Shown here: positions 55,194 through 64,000 of the stretch, one piece after another | How positions within the stretch are numbered: the stretch's first letter is position 1 | Layout: each line of letters starts with the position of its first letter | Assembly (NCBI RefSeq): GCF_040801785.1 | Contig: NZ_CP161805.1 | Span: 1,240,001 to 1,304,000 of the forward strand | From: Sulfitobacter sp. LCG007 | GTDB lineage: Bacteria; Pseudomonadota; Alphaproteobacteria; Rhodobacterales; Rhodobacteraceae | DNA length: 64,000 nucleotides | Direction: 5' to 3' | Notes under the pieces: model-generated | What the model was told of the DNA's origin: nothing | The model's input: only the letters and a program-made list of their open reading frames with translations | The model's database searches: none | Position numbers and translations under genes: made by a program

Positions 55194-55253
55194 GGCAGTT
55201 TGTGGATCGGCATCGGCAAAACCGCTATGCAGGAATTGCATGGCTGGCGGGCG

Positions 55254-56159
55254 TCAGCCTTTCTGCAGGTCGCGAAGCTGTTTGCGGTAACTGATGATCT
55301 CTTCCTGAACGAAATCGCGGAAGGCCGCGATGCGCTGGGAATGGCGCAGTTCTTCCGGGTAGGCCAGAAAGACCGGCACTTCCGCCGACTCGACGTCCGG
55401 CAGAACCTGGACGAGATTCGCGAAATCCTGGGTCAGATAATCCGGAAGCACGCCGATCCCGAGGTCGTTCAGCACGCCCTGAAGCACGCCGAAGTAATTG
55501 TTCACCGTCAGCATCGAGCGGATTTCGTAGGTCATCAGGTGCTTGATGAGGCGCAGGCCGGCGCCGACCTGGTCGCTTTCGGTGTTTTGGCTGATCAGAC
55601 GATGCGAGTGGATGTCCGAGATCACCTTGGGCGTTCCGGCGCGTTCGAGATATGCGGGCGTCGCATAGAGGCACATGCGCACGGACATGAGACGCTTGCG
55701 GATCAGATCCGCCTGGCTCGGCTCTTTCATTCTGATGGCGACATCCGCCTCGCGCATGGGAAGGTCGAGCACGCGCTCCTCGAGCATGAGATCCACCTTC
55801 AGGTCCGGATATTGCTCGTAGAGCTTGCCCAGCCGCGGCGCGAGCCAGAGCGTACCGAAACCGGTGGTTGTGGTGACCCTGAGTTCGCCGAACACCTCGT
55901 CCTCGCTGTCGCGGATGCGCGCGGCGGCCGTGTCGAGACGCTTTGCCATCGCCGAGGTGGCATCGAACAGCAATTCGCCCTGCTCGGTAAGGATCAGGCC
56001 GCGGGCATGGCGATGGAACAGCGTGGTATCGAGCTGCTCTTCAAGCCCGCGGATCTGCCGGCTGACCGCCGATTGGGACAGGTTCAGCTTTTCGCCGGCA
56101 TGCGTGAGCGAGCCGGCGTCCGCGACCGCGTGAAATATTCGTAACTTGTCCCAATCCAT
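55254..56159 (-). CDS. LysR family transcriptional regulator
   Basis: This 301-residue regulator has an N-terminal winged helix (about 2-60: KLRIFHAVADAGSLTHAGEKLNLSQSAVSRQI, core AGEKLNLSQSAVSRQIRGLE). An effector domain follows from about residue 90 (GELRVTTTTGFGTLWLAPRL, core VTTTTGFGTLWLAPRL). It is divergent from the iorAB fusion, so it probably controls that gene or aromatic amino acid use; the inducer is unknown. It converges on no gene; an sRNA-like unit follows it. Confidence 0.93.
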   Translation of the reverse strand: MDWDKLRIFHAVADAGSLTHAGEKLNLSQSAVSRQIRGLEEQLDTTLFHRHARGLILTEQGELLFDATSAMAKRLDTAAARIRDSEDEVFGELRVTTTTGFGTLWLAPRLGKLYEQYPDLKVDLMLEERVLDLPMREADVAIRMKEPSQADLIRKRLMSVRMCLYATPAYLERAGTPKVISDIHSHRLISQNTESDQVGAGLRLIKHLMTYEIRSMLTVNNYFGVLQGVLNDLGIGVLPDYLTQDFANLVQVLPDVESAEVPVFLAYPEELRHSQRIAAFRDFVQEEIISYRKQLRDLQKG

Positions 56160-56261
56160 CGCACGTCCGTCCCTTGGTCTTTGGGACGCTCTAACCAGAC
56201 AAGGTTTAAAAATCGAGTGCTGGTTGAAACTAATCGCGGCAAGGTGACAAAACTGCTATGC

Positions 56262-56280
56262 AGGTCAGCATATTTGACCT
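56262..56280. promoter_or_regulatory. Inverted repeat in the lysR-iorAB gap
   Basis: AGGTCA (56262-56267) and TGACCT (56275-56280) are a perfect 6-bp inverted repeat with a 7-base spacer. The site lies 53 bases before the iorAB start and 103 bases before the lysR start, a suitable place for a LysR or Lrp-type regulator. Confidence 0.5.
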
Positions 56281-56332
56281 AATATTGGCGCCATTCTGTG
56301 CAAAGCTACATCTTCCGGGGAGGAGAGTCGCC

Positions 56333-59300
56333 ATGAGCAAGCACCAGATAACGCTGAACGATCGCTACGATCTTGAAAAGACGCCGGTTTTGCTGAACGG
56401 CACGCAGGCGCTCGTTCGCCTGATGATGATGCAGAAGGCGCGGGACAGGGCGGCTGGGCTGAATACCGCCGGATATGTGACTGGCTATCGCGGCTCTCCG
56501 CTGGGCGCGGTCGACCTGCAGATGCAGCGCGCGCAAAAGCAGCTTGCCGCCTCTGACGTCAGGTTTCAGCCGGGCCTGAACGAGGACCTCGCCGCGACGG
56601 CGCTTTGGGGCGCGCAGCAGGCGGAGCTGCGCGGAGAGGGAAGGTTCGACGGTGTCTTCGGCCTCTGGTACGGCAAGGGCCCGGGAGTGGACCGATCCGG
56701 CGACGTGATGCGGCATGCGAACATGGCCGGGACGTCGCGCCACGGCGGCGTGCTCATGGCCATGGGCGACGACCATACCGGCGAAAGCTCGACCGTTCTG
56801 CATCAGTCCGAATGGGCGCTTGTCGATGCCTACATGCCGGTGGTGAGCCCGGCGGGCGTGCAGGAGATCCTGGATTACGGCCTTTACGGCTTTGCGCTGA
56901 GCCGCTTCTCGGGTCTGTGGGTCGGGCTCAAGACCATGAAGGACACGATCGAGGCCACCTCTGTCGTCGAAACCGGGCTCGATCGTTACGATTTTGCCGA
57001 ACCGGAGTTCCAGATGCCGGAAGGCGGCCTCAACATCCGCCTGATCGACACGCCACACGCGCAGGAAGCGCGGATGATCGACTACAAGCGCTTCGCGGCG
57101 GAAGCCTTCTCGCGCGCGAACCGGATGGACCGGCGGGTCTGGGGCAAGCCCGGCGCCCGGATCGGGCTGGTCGCGGCGGGGAAGAATTGGCTGGACCTCG
57201 TGCATGCGCTCAGCCTTCTCAACATTGAAGAGGCCGAATGCGAGCGGCTGGGGATCACCACCTACAAGGTCGGCCAGACCTTCCCGCTCGACATGACGTC
57301 GTTCCACGACTGGGCCGAGGGGCTCGATCTGATTGTCGTGGTTGAGGAGAAGCGCAAGCTGATCGAGATCCAGATCAAGGAAAGCATCTTCGACGACCGG
57401 CAGGGGCGGCGGGTCTACGGTTGGTACAAGGGCGGCGCGGGGGGCATGCATCGCGACGAGCTGTTCCCGACGCGCGGGGCGCTCGACCCCATCATGATCG
57501 CCGAAAAGCTGGGCGCGATCCTGATCGAGGAGGGCCGCGAGACGGAGGCCCTGCGCGCGGGGATGAACCTGCTGAGCGACGCGCGGCGCAACGACAACGC
57601 CGAAGAGATCGCGGCCCGTCTGCCGTATTTCTGCTCGGGCTGCCCGCACAACACCTCGACCAGGGTTCCCGAGGGCAGCCGCGCCTATGCCGGGATCGGC
57701 TGCCACTACATGGTGCAGTGGATGGACCGGTCGACCACCGGCTTCACGCATATGGGGGGCGAGGGGGCGAACTGGATCGGCGAGGCGCCGTTCTCGAAGC
57801 GCCCGCATGTGTTCCAGAACCTCGGGGACGGCACCTACAACCATTCGGGCGTGCAGGCGATCCGCGCTGCGCTCGCCGCCGGGACCACCATCACCTACAA
57901 GATCCTCTACAACGATGCGGTGGCCATGACCGGCGGCCAGCACAACGAAGGCGATCTCGACGCGCCCCGCATCGTGCGCGAGCTGCAGGCGATGGGCGTG
58001 CCCAACATCGCCGTAGTTTACGACGAGAAGGAAGACGTCGACCCGAAGGCTTTCAGCGGGGTCGCCCTGCACGAGCGGGCCCATATGCAAACCGTTCAGG
58101 AGGAGTTTGCAAAGCTCGAGGGCGTGTCGGCGATCGTCTATATCCAGACCTGTGCGGCGGAAAAGCGCCGGCGCCGCAAGCGCGGCACCTTCCCCGATCC
58201 GGACAAGCGGGTGTTCATCAACACGGACGTCTGCGAAGGCTGCGGCGATTGCGGCGTGCAGTCCAATTGCGTCTCCATCGTCCCGGAAGAGACCGAGCTT
58301 GGGCGCAAGCGCGCGATAGACCAGTCCTCGTGCAACAAGGATTTCTCCTGCCTCAAGGGTTTCTGCCCTTCCTTCGTGACGCTCGAGGGCGCAAAGGTCC
58401 GCAAGGATCCGACGACGCAGCTTGACCTGCCGCATCTGCCCGATCCCGAGCTGCCCCGGATAGAGGGCACATGGAACGTCGTGATCACCGGGGTCGGGGG
58501 CACGGGGGTCGTGACCATCGGCGCGGTGATGGCGCAGGCCGCGCATCTCGACGGCAAGGGCGCGGGCATGATGGAGATGGCGGGCCTCGCCCAGAAGGGC
58601 GGGGCGGTGCACATTCATTGCCGCTTGGCCAACAGGCCCTCGGACATCAGTGCCATCCGTGTGGCGACGGGCGAATGCGATGCCCTGATCGGGGGCGATC
58701 TGGTCGTCTCTGCCGGCGCCAAGACGCTCGGGCTGACCCGGACCGGGAAAAGCGGGGCGGTGGTGAACAGTCACGAGATCATCACCGGCGACTTCACCCG
58801 CGACACCGGTTTCAAGCTCCCCATCGAACGGCTGGAGCTGGCACTTCAGGCGCGGCTGAAGGACCGGGTCGACCTCTTCGACGCTTCCGAGCTGGCGCAG
58901 GCCACGCTGGGCGATTCGATCTTTTCCAACATGATGATTTTCGGCGCCGCATGGCAGCGCGGTCTGATTCCGCTGAGCCACGAGGCGATCGCAGGGGCGA
59001 TCACGCTGAACGGCGCCGCGGTCGAGCGCAACCTGCGCGCCTTCGAGATCGGCCGCTGGGCGGTGCTGCACCCCGAGGACGCCGAACGCATGATCACCCC
59101 GAAGGTCATCGCCCTGCCGAAGTCGCCCGATGAGAAGATCGCCTTCCGCGCCAATCATCTCGTGGCCTATCAGGGCAAGCGGCTGGCCCGGCGCTATCGG
59201 CGGTTCCTTGAGGCCATCGAGGATCCGGAGGTGCGCGCCGCCGCTGCAGAGGGCTATCACAAGCTGTTGTCCTACAAGGACGAATACGAGGTCGCCCGGC

Positions 59301-59749
59301 TGCATCTCGCCACGCGCGAGAAGGCGAGGGCGGAATTCGATGGCGATTTCGACATGCGCTTCCACCTCGCACCGCCGTTCCTGTCGCGCAAGGGACCGGA
59401 CGGGCGCCCGCAGAAACGCAGCTTCGGCGGCTGGATGGAGATTCCGTTCCGGGTCCTGTCGAAGTTACGCTTCCTGCGCGGCACCTTTCTCGACCCCTTC
59501 GGATATGCCGCCGAGCGCAGGATGGAACGTGAGCTCATCGCGCAGTACGAAGCCGACATGGCCGAGGCGCTTAAGAAGCTCACGCCCGAAACACGCCCCG
59601 CCGTGCTCGCCCTTGCCGCCCTTCCGCTTGAGATCCGCGGTTTCGGCCCGGTCAAGGAGGCCAACCGGGCCAAGGCCGCCAGGCGCCGCGAGGAGTTGCT
59701 GCAGGCGATCGGCTCCGGCGGAAAGGCTCTGGCGAAGGCGGCGGAATAG
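56333..59749 (+). CDS. Indolepyruvate ferredoxin oxidoreductase, alpha-beta fusion
   Basis: This 1138-residue protein oxidatively decarboxylates aryl pyruvates (or related 2-oxo acids) to acyl-CoA with ferredoxin. The N-terminal part is the pyrimidine/TPP module (TAGYVTGYRGSPLGAVDLQM, core VTGYRGSPLGAVD). The TPP-binding half has FCSGCPHNTSTRVPEG and GIGCHYMVQWMD. A cysteine cluster CEGCGDCGVQSNC lies near residues 632-645, with further cysteines in CNKDFSCLKGFCPS. The C-terminal gamma-type domain starts near WNVVITGVGGTGVVTIG. In archaea these parts are separate IorA and IorB; here they are one chain. The ATG at 56333 has a strong GGGGAGGAGAG ribosome binding site. Confidence 0.93.
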   Translation: MSKHQITLNDRYDLEKTPVLLNGTQALVRLMMMQKARDRAAGLNTAGYVTGYRGSPLGAVDLQMQRAQKQLAASDVRFQPGLNEDLAATALWGAQQAELRGEGRFDGVFGLWYGKGPGVDRSGDVMRHANMAGTSRHGGVLMAMGDDHTGESSTVLHQSEWALVDAYMPVVSPAGVQEILDYGLYGFALSRFSGLWVGLKTMKDTIEATSVVETGLDRYDFAEPEFQMPEGGLNIRLIDTPHAQEARMIDYKRFAAEAFSRANRMDRRVWGKPGARIGLVAAGKNWLDLVHALSLLNIEEAECERLGITTYKVGQTFPLDMTSFHDWAEGLDLIVVVEEKRKLIEIQIKESIFDDRQGRRVYGWYKGGAGGMHRDELFPTRGALDPIMIAEKLGAILIEEGRETEALRAGMNLLSDARRNDNAEEIAARLPYFCSGCPHNTSTRVPEGSRAYAGIGCHYMVQWMDRSTTGFTHMGGEGANWIGEAPFSKRPHVFQNLGDGTYNHSGVQAIRAALAAGTTITYKILYNDAVAMTGGQHNEGDLDAPRIVRELQAMGVPNIAVVYDEKEDVDPKAFSGVALHERAHMQTVQEEFAKLEGVSAIVYIQTCAAEKRRRRKRGTFPDPDKRVFINTDVCEGCGDCGVQSNCVSIVPEETELGRKRAIDQSSCNKDFSCLKGFCPSFVTLEGAKVRKDPTTQLDLPHLPDPELPRIEGTWNVVITGVGGTGVVTIGAVMAQAAHLDGKGAGMMEMAGLAQKGGAVHIHCRLANRPSDISAIRVATGECDALIGGDLVVSAGAKTLGLTRTGKSGAVVNSHEIITGDFTRDTGFKLPIERLELALQARLKDRVDLFDASELAQATLGDSIFSNMMIFGAAWQRGLIPLSHEAIAGAITLNGAAVERNLRAFEIGRWAVLHPEDAERMITPKVIALPKSPDEKIAFRANHLVAYQGKRLARRYRRFLEAIEDPEVRAAAAEGYHKLLSYKDEYEVARLHLATREKARAEFDGDFDMRFHLAPPFLSRKGPDGRPQKRSFGGWMEIPFRVLSKLRFLRGTFLDPFGYAAERRMERELIAQYEADMAEALKKLTPETRPAVLALAALPLEIRGFGPVKEANRAKAARRREELLQAIGSGGKALAKAAE

Positions 59750-59827
59750 CGGGTTTACAAATAGTTTACATCCAGTCGGCATAGAGCGTCCCGAGCCCCC
59801 GCCTTCGGGGCCCTGCCGGAGTGGACG

Positions 59828-60709
59828 ATGGGTTTGATCAGGCCCTCTATTGCGCGCGACATCAGCTACGCGGGGTCGGCCGCCAGCCGGAGCGGCCGCA
59901 CCATGATCCGCCTCATCGAGAACGCAACCGGGCGCATTCCCCTGATCCGGCGCGCCAACGGATATCAGGACGAGGTCGCTGCCGGGCGCGCGTTCTTCGA
60001 GGTCATCGCCGAACGCTACGGACTGACGCTCGACGTGATCGGCGGTGCGCTCGAGGACATTCCCCGCTCGGGCCCGCTGGTGGTGATCGCGAACCACCCC
60101 TACGGCATCCTCGACGGGCTGATGCTGGGCTACATCCTGGGGCGCGCGAGAGGCGATTTCCGCATTCTCGCGCACAACGTTTTCCGCAAGGCGGCCGAGC
60201 TTGACCGCGTCATCCTGCCGATCAGCTTCGAAGAAACGAAAGAGGCGCTTGCGCTCAACATCGCGACCCGCAAAACCGCGCTGGACTACCTGGGCAAGGG
60301 TGGGGCAATCGGAATCTTTCCGGGTGGCACCGTCAGCACGGCGGCAAAGCCGTTCTCGCGCCCGATGGATCCGCGGTGGCGCATCTTCACGGCACGCATG
60401 ATCGCCAAGAGCGATGCGGTGGTGGTGCCGATCTATTTCGACGGCCACGCCAGCCGCCTGTTCCAGATCGCCAGCCATCTGCACTACACGCTGCGCATGG
60501 GTCTGCTCATCAAGGAATTCCGCAAGCGTGTCGATACACCCGTGCGCGTTGTCGTCGGCCGGCCCATGGAACGCTCCGTCCTTGATCCACTGGCGCGCGA
60601 CGGCATCGCAATGATGGATTTCCTGCGCAAGGCGACGTATGAGCTTGCTCCGGGCCCGGAAAAGCGTTTCGATCTGGGCTACGAGTTCGAGGAAAGGCAC
60701 CGGAGCTGA
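59828..60709 (+). CDS. PlsC-like lysophospholipid acyltransferase
   Basis: This 293-residue acyltransferase of the glycerolipid type has the catalytic histidine block VIANHPYGILDG. This is the H-x5-D spacing seen in the hemolysin-like subgroup rather than the classic H-x4-D. The glycine block GIFPGGTVST and VVVPIYFDG follow. It probably acylates a lysolipid, for example in ornithine-lipid or phospholipid synthesis, at the inner membrane face. It is 78 bp downstream of iorAB. Confidence 0.85.
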   Translation: MGLIRPSIARDISYAGSAASRSGRTMIRLIENATGRIPLIRRANGYQDEVAAGRAFFEVIAERYGLTLDVIGGALEDIPRSGPLVVIANHPYGILDGLMLGYILGRARGDFRILAHNVFRKAAELDRVILPISFEETKEALALNIATRKTALDYLGKGGAIGIFPGGTVSTAAKPFSRPMDPRWRIFTARMIAKSDAVVVPIYFDGHASRLFQIASHLHYTLRMGLLIKEFRKRVDTPVRVVVGRPMERSVLDPLARDGIAMMDFLRKATYELAPGPEKRFDLGYEFEERHRS

Positions 60710-60742
60710 CAAGCGCCGGCGCGCAAGCCGGAGCCGGCACCG

Positions 60743-61552
60743 ATGGCCGTAGGGATCTTTGACAGTGGACTGGGCGGGCTGACCGTCCATCAGGCGGTCG
60801 AGTCACGACTGCCGGAGGTGCCGCTTGTCTACATGGCCGATTCGGCCCATGCGCCCTATGGCGTGCGTACCGCCGATGACATCTACGACCTGACCTGCGC
60901 CTCGGTGCAGCGCCTCTTCGACGAGGGCTGCAAGCTGGTGATCCTCGCCTGCAACACCGCATCGGCGGCAGCGCTGCGGCGGATGCAGGAAAGTTGGGTA
61001 CCCTCAGATCGCCGCGTGCTCGGCGTCTTCGTGCCCCTGATCGAGGCCATGACCGAGCGGCGCTGGGGTGACAATTCTCCGCCGCGCGAGGTGGGGGTCA
61101 AGCACGTGGCGCTTTTCGCAACGCCCGCGACCGTCGCGAGCCGGGCCTTCCAGCGCGAACTGGCCTTCCGCGCCATCGGGGTCGACGTCGAGGCGCAAGC
61201 CTGCGGCGGCGTGGTCGACGCGATCGAGGAAGGCGACATGATCCTCGCCGAAGCACTGGTGCGCAGCCATGTCGACGCGCTGAAGCGCAAGATGCCCGCA
61301 CCGGATGCCGCCATCCTCGGCTGCACGCATTATCCGCTGATGCAGAAGACGTTCCAGGATGCCCTGGGCGCGGATGTCCGGGTATTCAGTCAGGCCGGCC
61401 TCGTGGCCGAAAGTCTCGCCGATTACCTGATCCGGCATCCGAACATGCTGGGCGAAGGCAAACGGCGCTTCCTGACGACGGGCGATCCCAAGCGCGTGAG
61501 CGACCGCGCGACGCAGTTCCTGCGACGACGGATCAGCTTCGAAGCTGCCTGA
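60743..61552 (+). CDS. murI: Glutamate racemase
   Basis: This 269-residue enzyme supplies D-glutamate for peptidoglycan. The two catalytic cysteines are in [13 protein letters not shown] and [10 protein letters not shown], and the N-terminus [14 protein letters not shown] is the family signature. The start at 60743 (MAVGIFDSG) is clear. It lies 33 bp downstream of the acyltransferase, so co-transcription is likely. Confidence 0.95.
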   Translation: MAVGIFDSGLGGLTVHQAVESRLPEVPLVYMADSAHAPYGVRTADDIYDLTCASVQRLFDEGCKLVILACNTASAAALRRMQESWVPSDRRVLGVFVPLIEAMTERRWGDNSPPREVGVKHVALFATPATVASRAFQRELAFRAIGVDVEAQACGGVVDAIEEGDMILAEALVRSHVDALKRKMPAPDAAILGCTHYPLMQKTFQDALGADVRVFSQAGLVAESLADYLIRHPNMLGEGKRRFLTTGDPKRVSDRATQFLRRRISFEAA

Positions 61553-61597
61553 GGGCGGACGCCACCTAATTCCAGACCAATTTACCAAGGGGCAACC

Positions 61598-62626
61598 ATG
61601 ACCCAATCCATCGCCATCATCGGCGCCTCCGGCTATACCGGTGCCGAGCTGATCCGGCTTATCGCCGGGCATTCCTCAATGAAGATCAAGGCCCTGGGGG
61701 CCAATTCGAAAGCGGGCCAGAGCATCGCGCAAGCCTTTCCGCATCTGCGCCATCTCGACCTGCCGGACCTCTTGACCGTGGACGAGATCGACTTTTCCGG
61801 TATCGATCTCTGCTTCTGCGCCCTGCCGCACAAGACCAGCCAGGAGGTGATCCGGGCCTTGCCCAAGGATCTGAAGATCGTCGACCTTTCCGCCGACTTC
61901 CGGCTGCGCGACCCCGAGGCCTACGCGAAGTGGTACGGCAATCCCCATGCCGCGCTCGAACAGCAGGCAGAGGCGGTCTATGGCCTGACAGAATTCTACC
62001 GCGACGAGATACGGGGCGCGCGGCTCGTTGCCGGAACCGGGTGCAATGCGGCCACGGGGCAATTCGCGCTGCGTCCGCTGATCGAGGCGGGGGTGGTGGA
62101 TCTCGACGAGATCATCCTCGACATGAAATGCGCCGTCTCCGGGGCCGGGCGCAGCCTGAAGGAGAACCTCCTGCACGCCGAGCTTTCCGAGGGCTATCAT
62201 CCCTATTCCGCCGGCGGGACGCATCGCCACCTCGGCGAGTTCGATCAGGAATTCAGTGCCATCGCGGGCCGGCCGGTGCGGATCCAGTTCACGCCCCACC
62301 TGATCCCGGCGAACCGGGGAATCCTGTCGACGGGCTATGTGAAGGGGGACGCCCGGCAGATCCACGAGACATTCGCGGCGACCTATGCCGACGAGCCCTT
62401 CCTCGTCGTGCTGCCCTTCGGCGAACTGCCGAGCACCCGCCACGTGCGCGGTTCGAACTTCTGCCATATCGGCGTGGTCGCGGACCGCATCGAGGGAAGG
62501 GCGATCGTGGTCGCCGCTCTCGACAACCTCACAAAGGGGTCATCGGGTCAGGCGTTGCAAAATGCCAACCTGATGCTAGGACTGGAAGAGACCGAGGGGC
62601 TGATGATGGCCCCGCTGTTCCCGTGA
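61598..62626 (+). CDS. argC: N-acetyl-gamma-glutamyl-phosphate reductase
   Basis: This 342-residue enzyme performs the third step of arginine synthesis. The NADP-binding start is [18 protein letters not shown], the catalytic cysteine lies in [14 protein letters not shown], and the acid/base histidine in [12 protein letters not shown]. The C-terminal substrate region has [16 protein letters not shown]. The length is normal. A GGGGCAACC ribosome binding site precedes the ATG at 61598. Confidence 0.96.
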   Translation: MTQSIAIIGASGYTGAELIRLIAGHSSMKIKALGANSKAGQSIAQAFPHLRHLDLPDLLTVDEIDFSGIDLCFCALPHKTSQEVIRALPKDLKIVDLSADFRLRDPEAYAKWYGNPHAALEQQAEAVYGLTEFYRDEIRGARLVAGTGCNAATGQFALRPLIEAGVVDLDEIILDMKCAVSGAGRSLKENLLHAELSEGYHPYSAGGTHRHLGEFDQEFSAIAGRPVRIQFTPHLIPANRGILSTGYVKGDARQIHETFAATYADEPFLVVLPFGELPSTRHVRGSNFCHIGVVADRIEGRAIVVAALDNLTKGSSGQALQNANLMLGLEETEGLMMAPLFP

Positions 62627-62633
62627 GCCGCAA

Positions 62634-63098
62634 GTGAAAAGCCTCAAGAAGCAGCGCAGGATCCAGGTCATCGCCGTACTGGCGGTGGCCCTTGTGCTGG
62701 CGACGGGGCTGATCGGCTATGCCATGCGGGACGGGATCAACTTTTTCCGCGCGCCCAGTCAGGTCATCGCGCAGCCGCCGGGTCCCGGCGAGATCTTCCG
62801 CATCGGCGGACTTGTCGAGGAAGGATCGATCGAGCGCGGGCAGGGCACGACGGTGCGCTTTGCCGTCACCGACGGCGGCGGCTCGGTGCCGGTGATCTTC
62901 ACCGGCGTGCTGCCCGATCTCTTCGCCGAGAACCAGGGCATGGTCGGCACGGGGCGTTACGTGAACGGCATCTTCGAAGCCACGGAAATCCTTGCCAAGC
63001 ATGACGAGAACTACATGCCGAAGGAAGTCGTGGACGCGCTCAAGGAACAAGGGGTCTACAAGGACCCGACAGCGCCCGAAGCCGACCCGGAAAGCTGA
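62634..63098 (+). CDS. ccmE: Cytochrome c maturation protein CcmE
   Basis: This 154-residue heme chaperone of c-type cytochrome maturation has one N-terminal anchor (about 11-30, VIAVLAVALVLATGLIGYA). A periplasmic beta-barrel follows, with heme-binding H123 in KHDENYMP and Y127 as axial ligand. The start is GTG at 62634, 7 bp after argC; MKSLKKQRR is the usual positive-inside N-terminus. Other ccm genes must lie outside the window. Confidence 0.95.
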   Translation: MKSLKKQRRIQVIAVLAVALVLATGLIGYAMRDGINFFRAPSQVIAQPPGPGEIFRIGGLVEEGSIERGQGTTVRFAVTDGGGSVPVIFTGVLPDLFAENQGMVGTGRYVNGIFEATEILAKHDENYMPKEVVDALKEQGVYKDPTAPEADPES

Positions 63099-63188
63099 GC
63101 GGGTCGCACCGTCACGGTGCTCTCAAGCTGCATTAACATCCCCGCGTACATAGTCCGCCCCGTAACCGGTTCATCCGAGGGGGCCACC

Positions 63189-63725
63189 ATGATATCTGTC
63201 CGACAGATCGCTGAGGAGCTCGTCGCGCGGGAAGGCGGCAGGTGCTTCGATGCGTCCTCCGATACCTGCCCAAGCGCCAGGACGGCGCCGGTCGATGACG
63301 CGGCCGTCGACGGGATCCTGCGGGAGTATTTCGAGAAGCCGCGCATTTCTGCGCTGCCCGACGTGTTGCAGGCGAATGTCTTCGACATGTATCTCAATGC
63401 GGGCGACGTGGCGATCCGCATCCTGCAGCGCCTGCTGTGCGACATGGACGAAAAGGTGGTCGTGGACGGCGTGCTCGGGCCACAGAGCATCGCGGCGGCG
63501 CATCGCGCACATGCGGCGGCCGACGGCTACCTCGCCGACGCCTATGGCATCGCCCGGCGCAACTACTATTTCCGCCTTGCCGACCGTTCACTGTCGCGCC
63601 GCCACTTCGCCGAAACACCGGACGGCGGCAAGGGAGGCTGGATCCGGCGCGCCGAGGCCTTCATTGCCCCGCGCTATCATCTGGATGACCGCCAATTCCG
63701 CAGGCGTGTCGCATCATGGACCTGA
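63189..63725 (+). CDS. N-acetylmuramidase-like endolysin (GH108-type)
   Basis: This 178-residue protein resembles GH108 muramidases of the holin-associated or secretion-activator type. It has LVAREGG at residues 11-17 with the likely catalytic glutamate E15, the SVFDMYxNAG-like segment FDMYLNAGDVAIRILQRLL, and the peptidoglycan-binding VVVDGVLGPQSIAAAHRAH (core DGVLGPQSIAAA). The usual DP..GG.T...G stretch after the EGG is not recognisable, so activity is uncertain. No signal peptide is seen, so export would need a holin. It overlaps the next gene by 10 bp. Confidence 0.8.
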   Translation: MISVRQIAEELVAREGGRCFDASSDTCPSARTAPVDDAAVDGILREYFEKPRISALPDVLQANVFDMYLNAGDVAIRILQRLLCDMDEKVVVDGVLGPQSIAAAHRAHAAADGYLADAYGIARRNYYFRLADRSLSRRHFAETPDGGKGGWIRRAEAFIAPRYHLDDRQFRRRVASWT

Positions 63726-64000
63726 CCGGACCCGCAAGCCCCCGCTCGCCCGAAGGCCGCCGGCTTGAGGATCCCCGTGCATCCGCGAATGCCGCATACG
63801 TATTTCCGTCCGCGGGATGCGCCATGCTGTGGCTCGCCTTGATCGGTACCGTTTTCGTCGACCCGCTCTGGTTTGCCGCGCGAATGCAGGCCCTTGGCGA
63901 GGTCCCGGCACCGGTCTGGATGCTCGCCGGGCTGGCCCTTGCGCTGCACGGGGCGCGACGGATCATGAGGTCCCGACTGGCCCCATGGCCTGGCGCGCAG
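63716..64000 (+). CDS. Putative holin or small membrane protein (partial, cut by window end)
   Basis: A frame starts at 63716 inside the end of the endolysin gene and runs open to the window edge (95 residues). It contains two hydrophobic segments, about 36-55 (GCAMLWLALIGTVFVDPLWF) and about 68-80 (VWMLAGLALALHG). Overlap with an endolysin gene and small membrane-protein character suggest a holin, as in lysis cassettes of gene transfer agents; the sequence is cut, so this is an inference. Confidence 0.6.
   Translation, partial: MDLTGPASPRSPEGRRLEDPRASANAAYVFPSAGCAMLWLALIGTVFVDPLWFAARMQALGEVPAPVWMLAGLALALHGARRIMRSRLAPWPGAQ

Larger units (their letters stand above)
54902..55253. other. 352-bp gap holding an EcfG-type promoter and a putative sRNA
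   Basis: From left to right the gap holds the promoter of the small secreted protein (54935-54959), about 115 bases without clear features, the sRNA terminator and body (55079-55158), its promoter (55165-55193), and about 60 bases up to the lysR stop codon. No protein-like frame is seen. Confidence 0.6.

Noticed and set aside
56306-59365. A 1019-codon open frame on the minus strand opposite the iorAB fusion.
   Set aside because: It is a GC-driven antisense shadow: arginine/leucine/aspartate-rich with no domain, while the plus-strand frame has clear motifs throughout.
63099-64000. The edge of a prophage at the right end.
   Set aside because: Apart from the endolysin and a small membrane protein, the flanking genes are housekeeping and no integrase, capsid or tail gene is present. 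A GTA-type lysis pair fits better, though the window ends here.
1-64000. tRNA or rRNA genes.
   Set aside because: I saw no cloverleaf with a GGTTCGAATCC-like T arm and no rRNA sequence in any gap; a tRNAscan-SE run would settle this.

Overview
The window reads as chromosomal DNA of a Rhodobacterales (Roseobacter-type) alphaproteobacterium. It is GC-rich and densely packed. The gene neighbourhoods are typical of that order: a cobT/cobS cobaltochelatase region next to a J-domain gene and bolA; NDUFA12 / MCE protein / DUF2155 / aat / accC / accB; zur-znuCB divergent from znuA; a fused indolepyruvate oxidoreductase. Assignments rest on protein motifs and gene order read by eye; no database search was run.

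Layout. 1-10.4 kb: DUF427 protein, aminopeptidase P, cobT, a secreted PRC-barrel protein, cobS, then one clearly foreign, AT-richer gene (6665-8767), then the J-domain protein, bolA and a DUF4177 protein. 10.5-19.5 kb: SGNH hydrolase, gatB, an unknown protein, a secreted transglycosylase, a small membrane protein, pepN and a small stress-type membrane protein. 19.5-26.5 kb: malate synthase G with a GlcG-like protein, a PuuD-like hydrolase and the zinc uptake locus. 26.7-34 kb: clpP-clpX, a GNAT, a RidA protein, NDUFA12, a lipid-transport MCE protein, DUF2155, aat and accC-accB. 34.2-41 kb: a five-gene branched-chain amino acid type ABC operon divergent from an XRE/ScfR-type regulator. 41-49 kb: mlaF-mlaE-alr, DUF1194, dnaB, pyrE, pyrC and a conserved unknown. 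49.2-56.2 kb: MoxR/VWA pair, a short LOV photoreceptor, purL, a small secreted protein, a probable sRNA and a LysR regulator. 56.3-64 kb: iorAB fusion, an acyltransferase, murI, argC, ccmE, and an endolysin/holin-like pair cut by the window end.

Most of the window is core metabolism. The main exception is the 700-residue protein at 6665-8767. It joins a complete GHKL (Hsp90/MutL-type) ATPase to a C-terminal PD-(D/E)xK-type nuclease and sits as a lone insertion between cobS and the J-domain gene. It has its own promoter and an AT-rich composition unlike its neighbours. It is the best candidate for an uncharacterised, probably defence-related, system.

Other non-obvious signals are a compact sRNA-like unit at 55079-55158 with an exposed anti-Shine-Dalgarno segment, and GGAAC-N16/17-CGTT-like (EcfG-type) promoters before three small envelope proteins. 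There is also a perfect Zur palindrome, a dispersed intergenic repeat present twice, strong intercistronic hairpins in the ABC operon, and a double GTTATACC repeat flanking a DnaA-box-like site upstream of dnaB.
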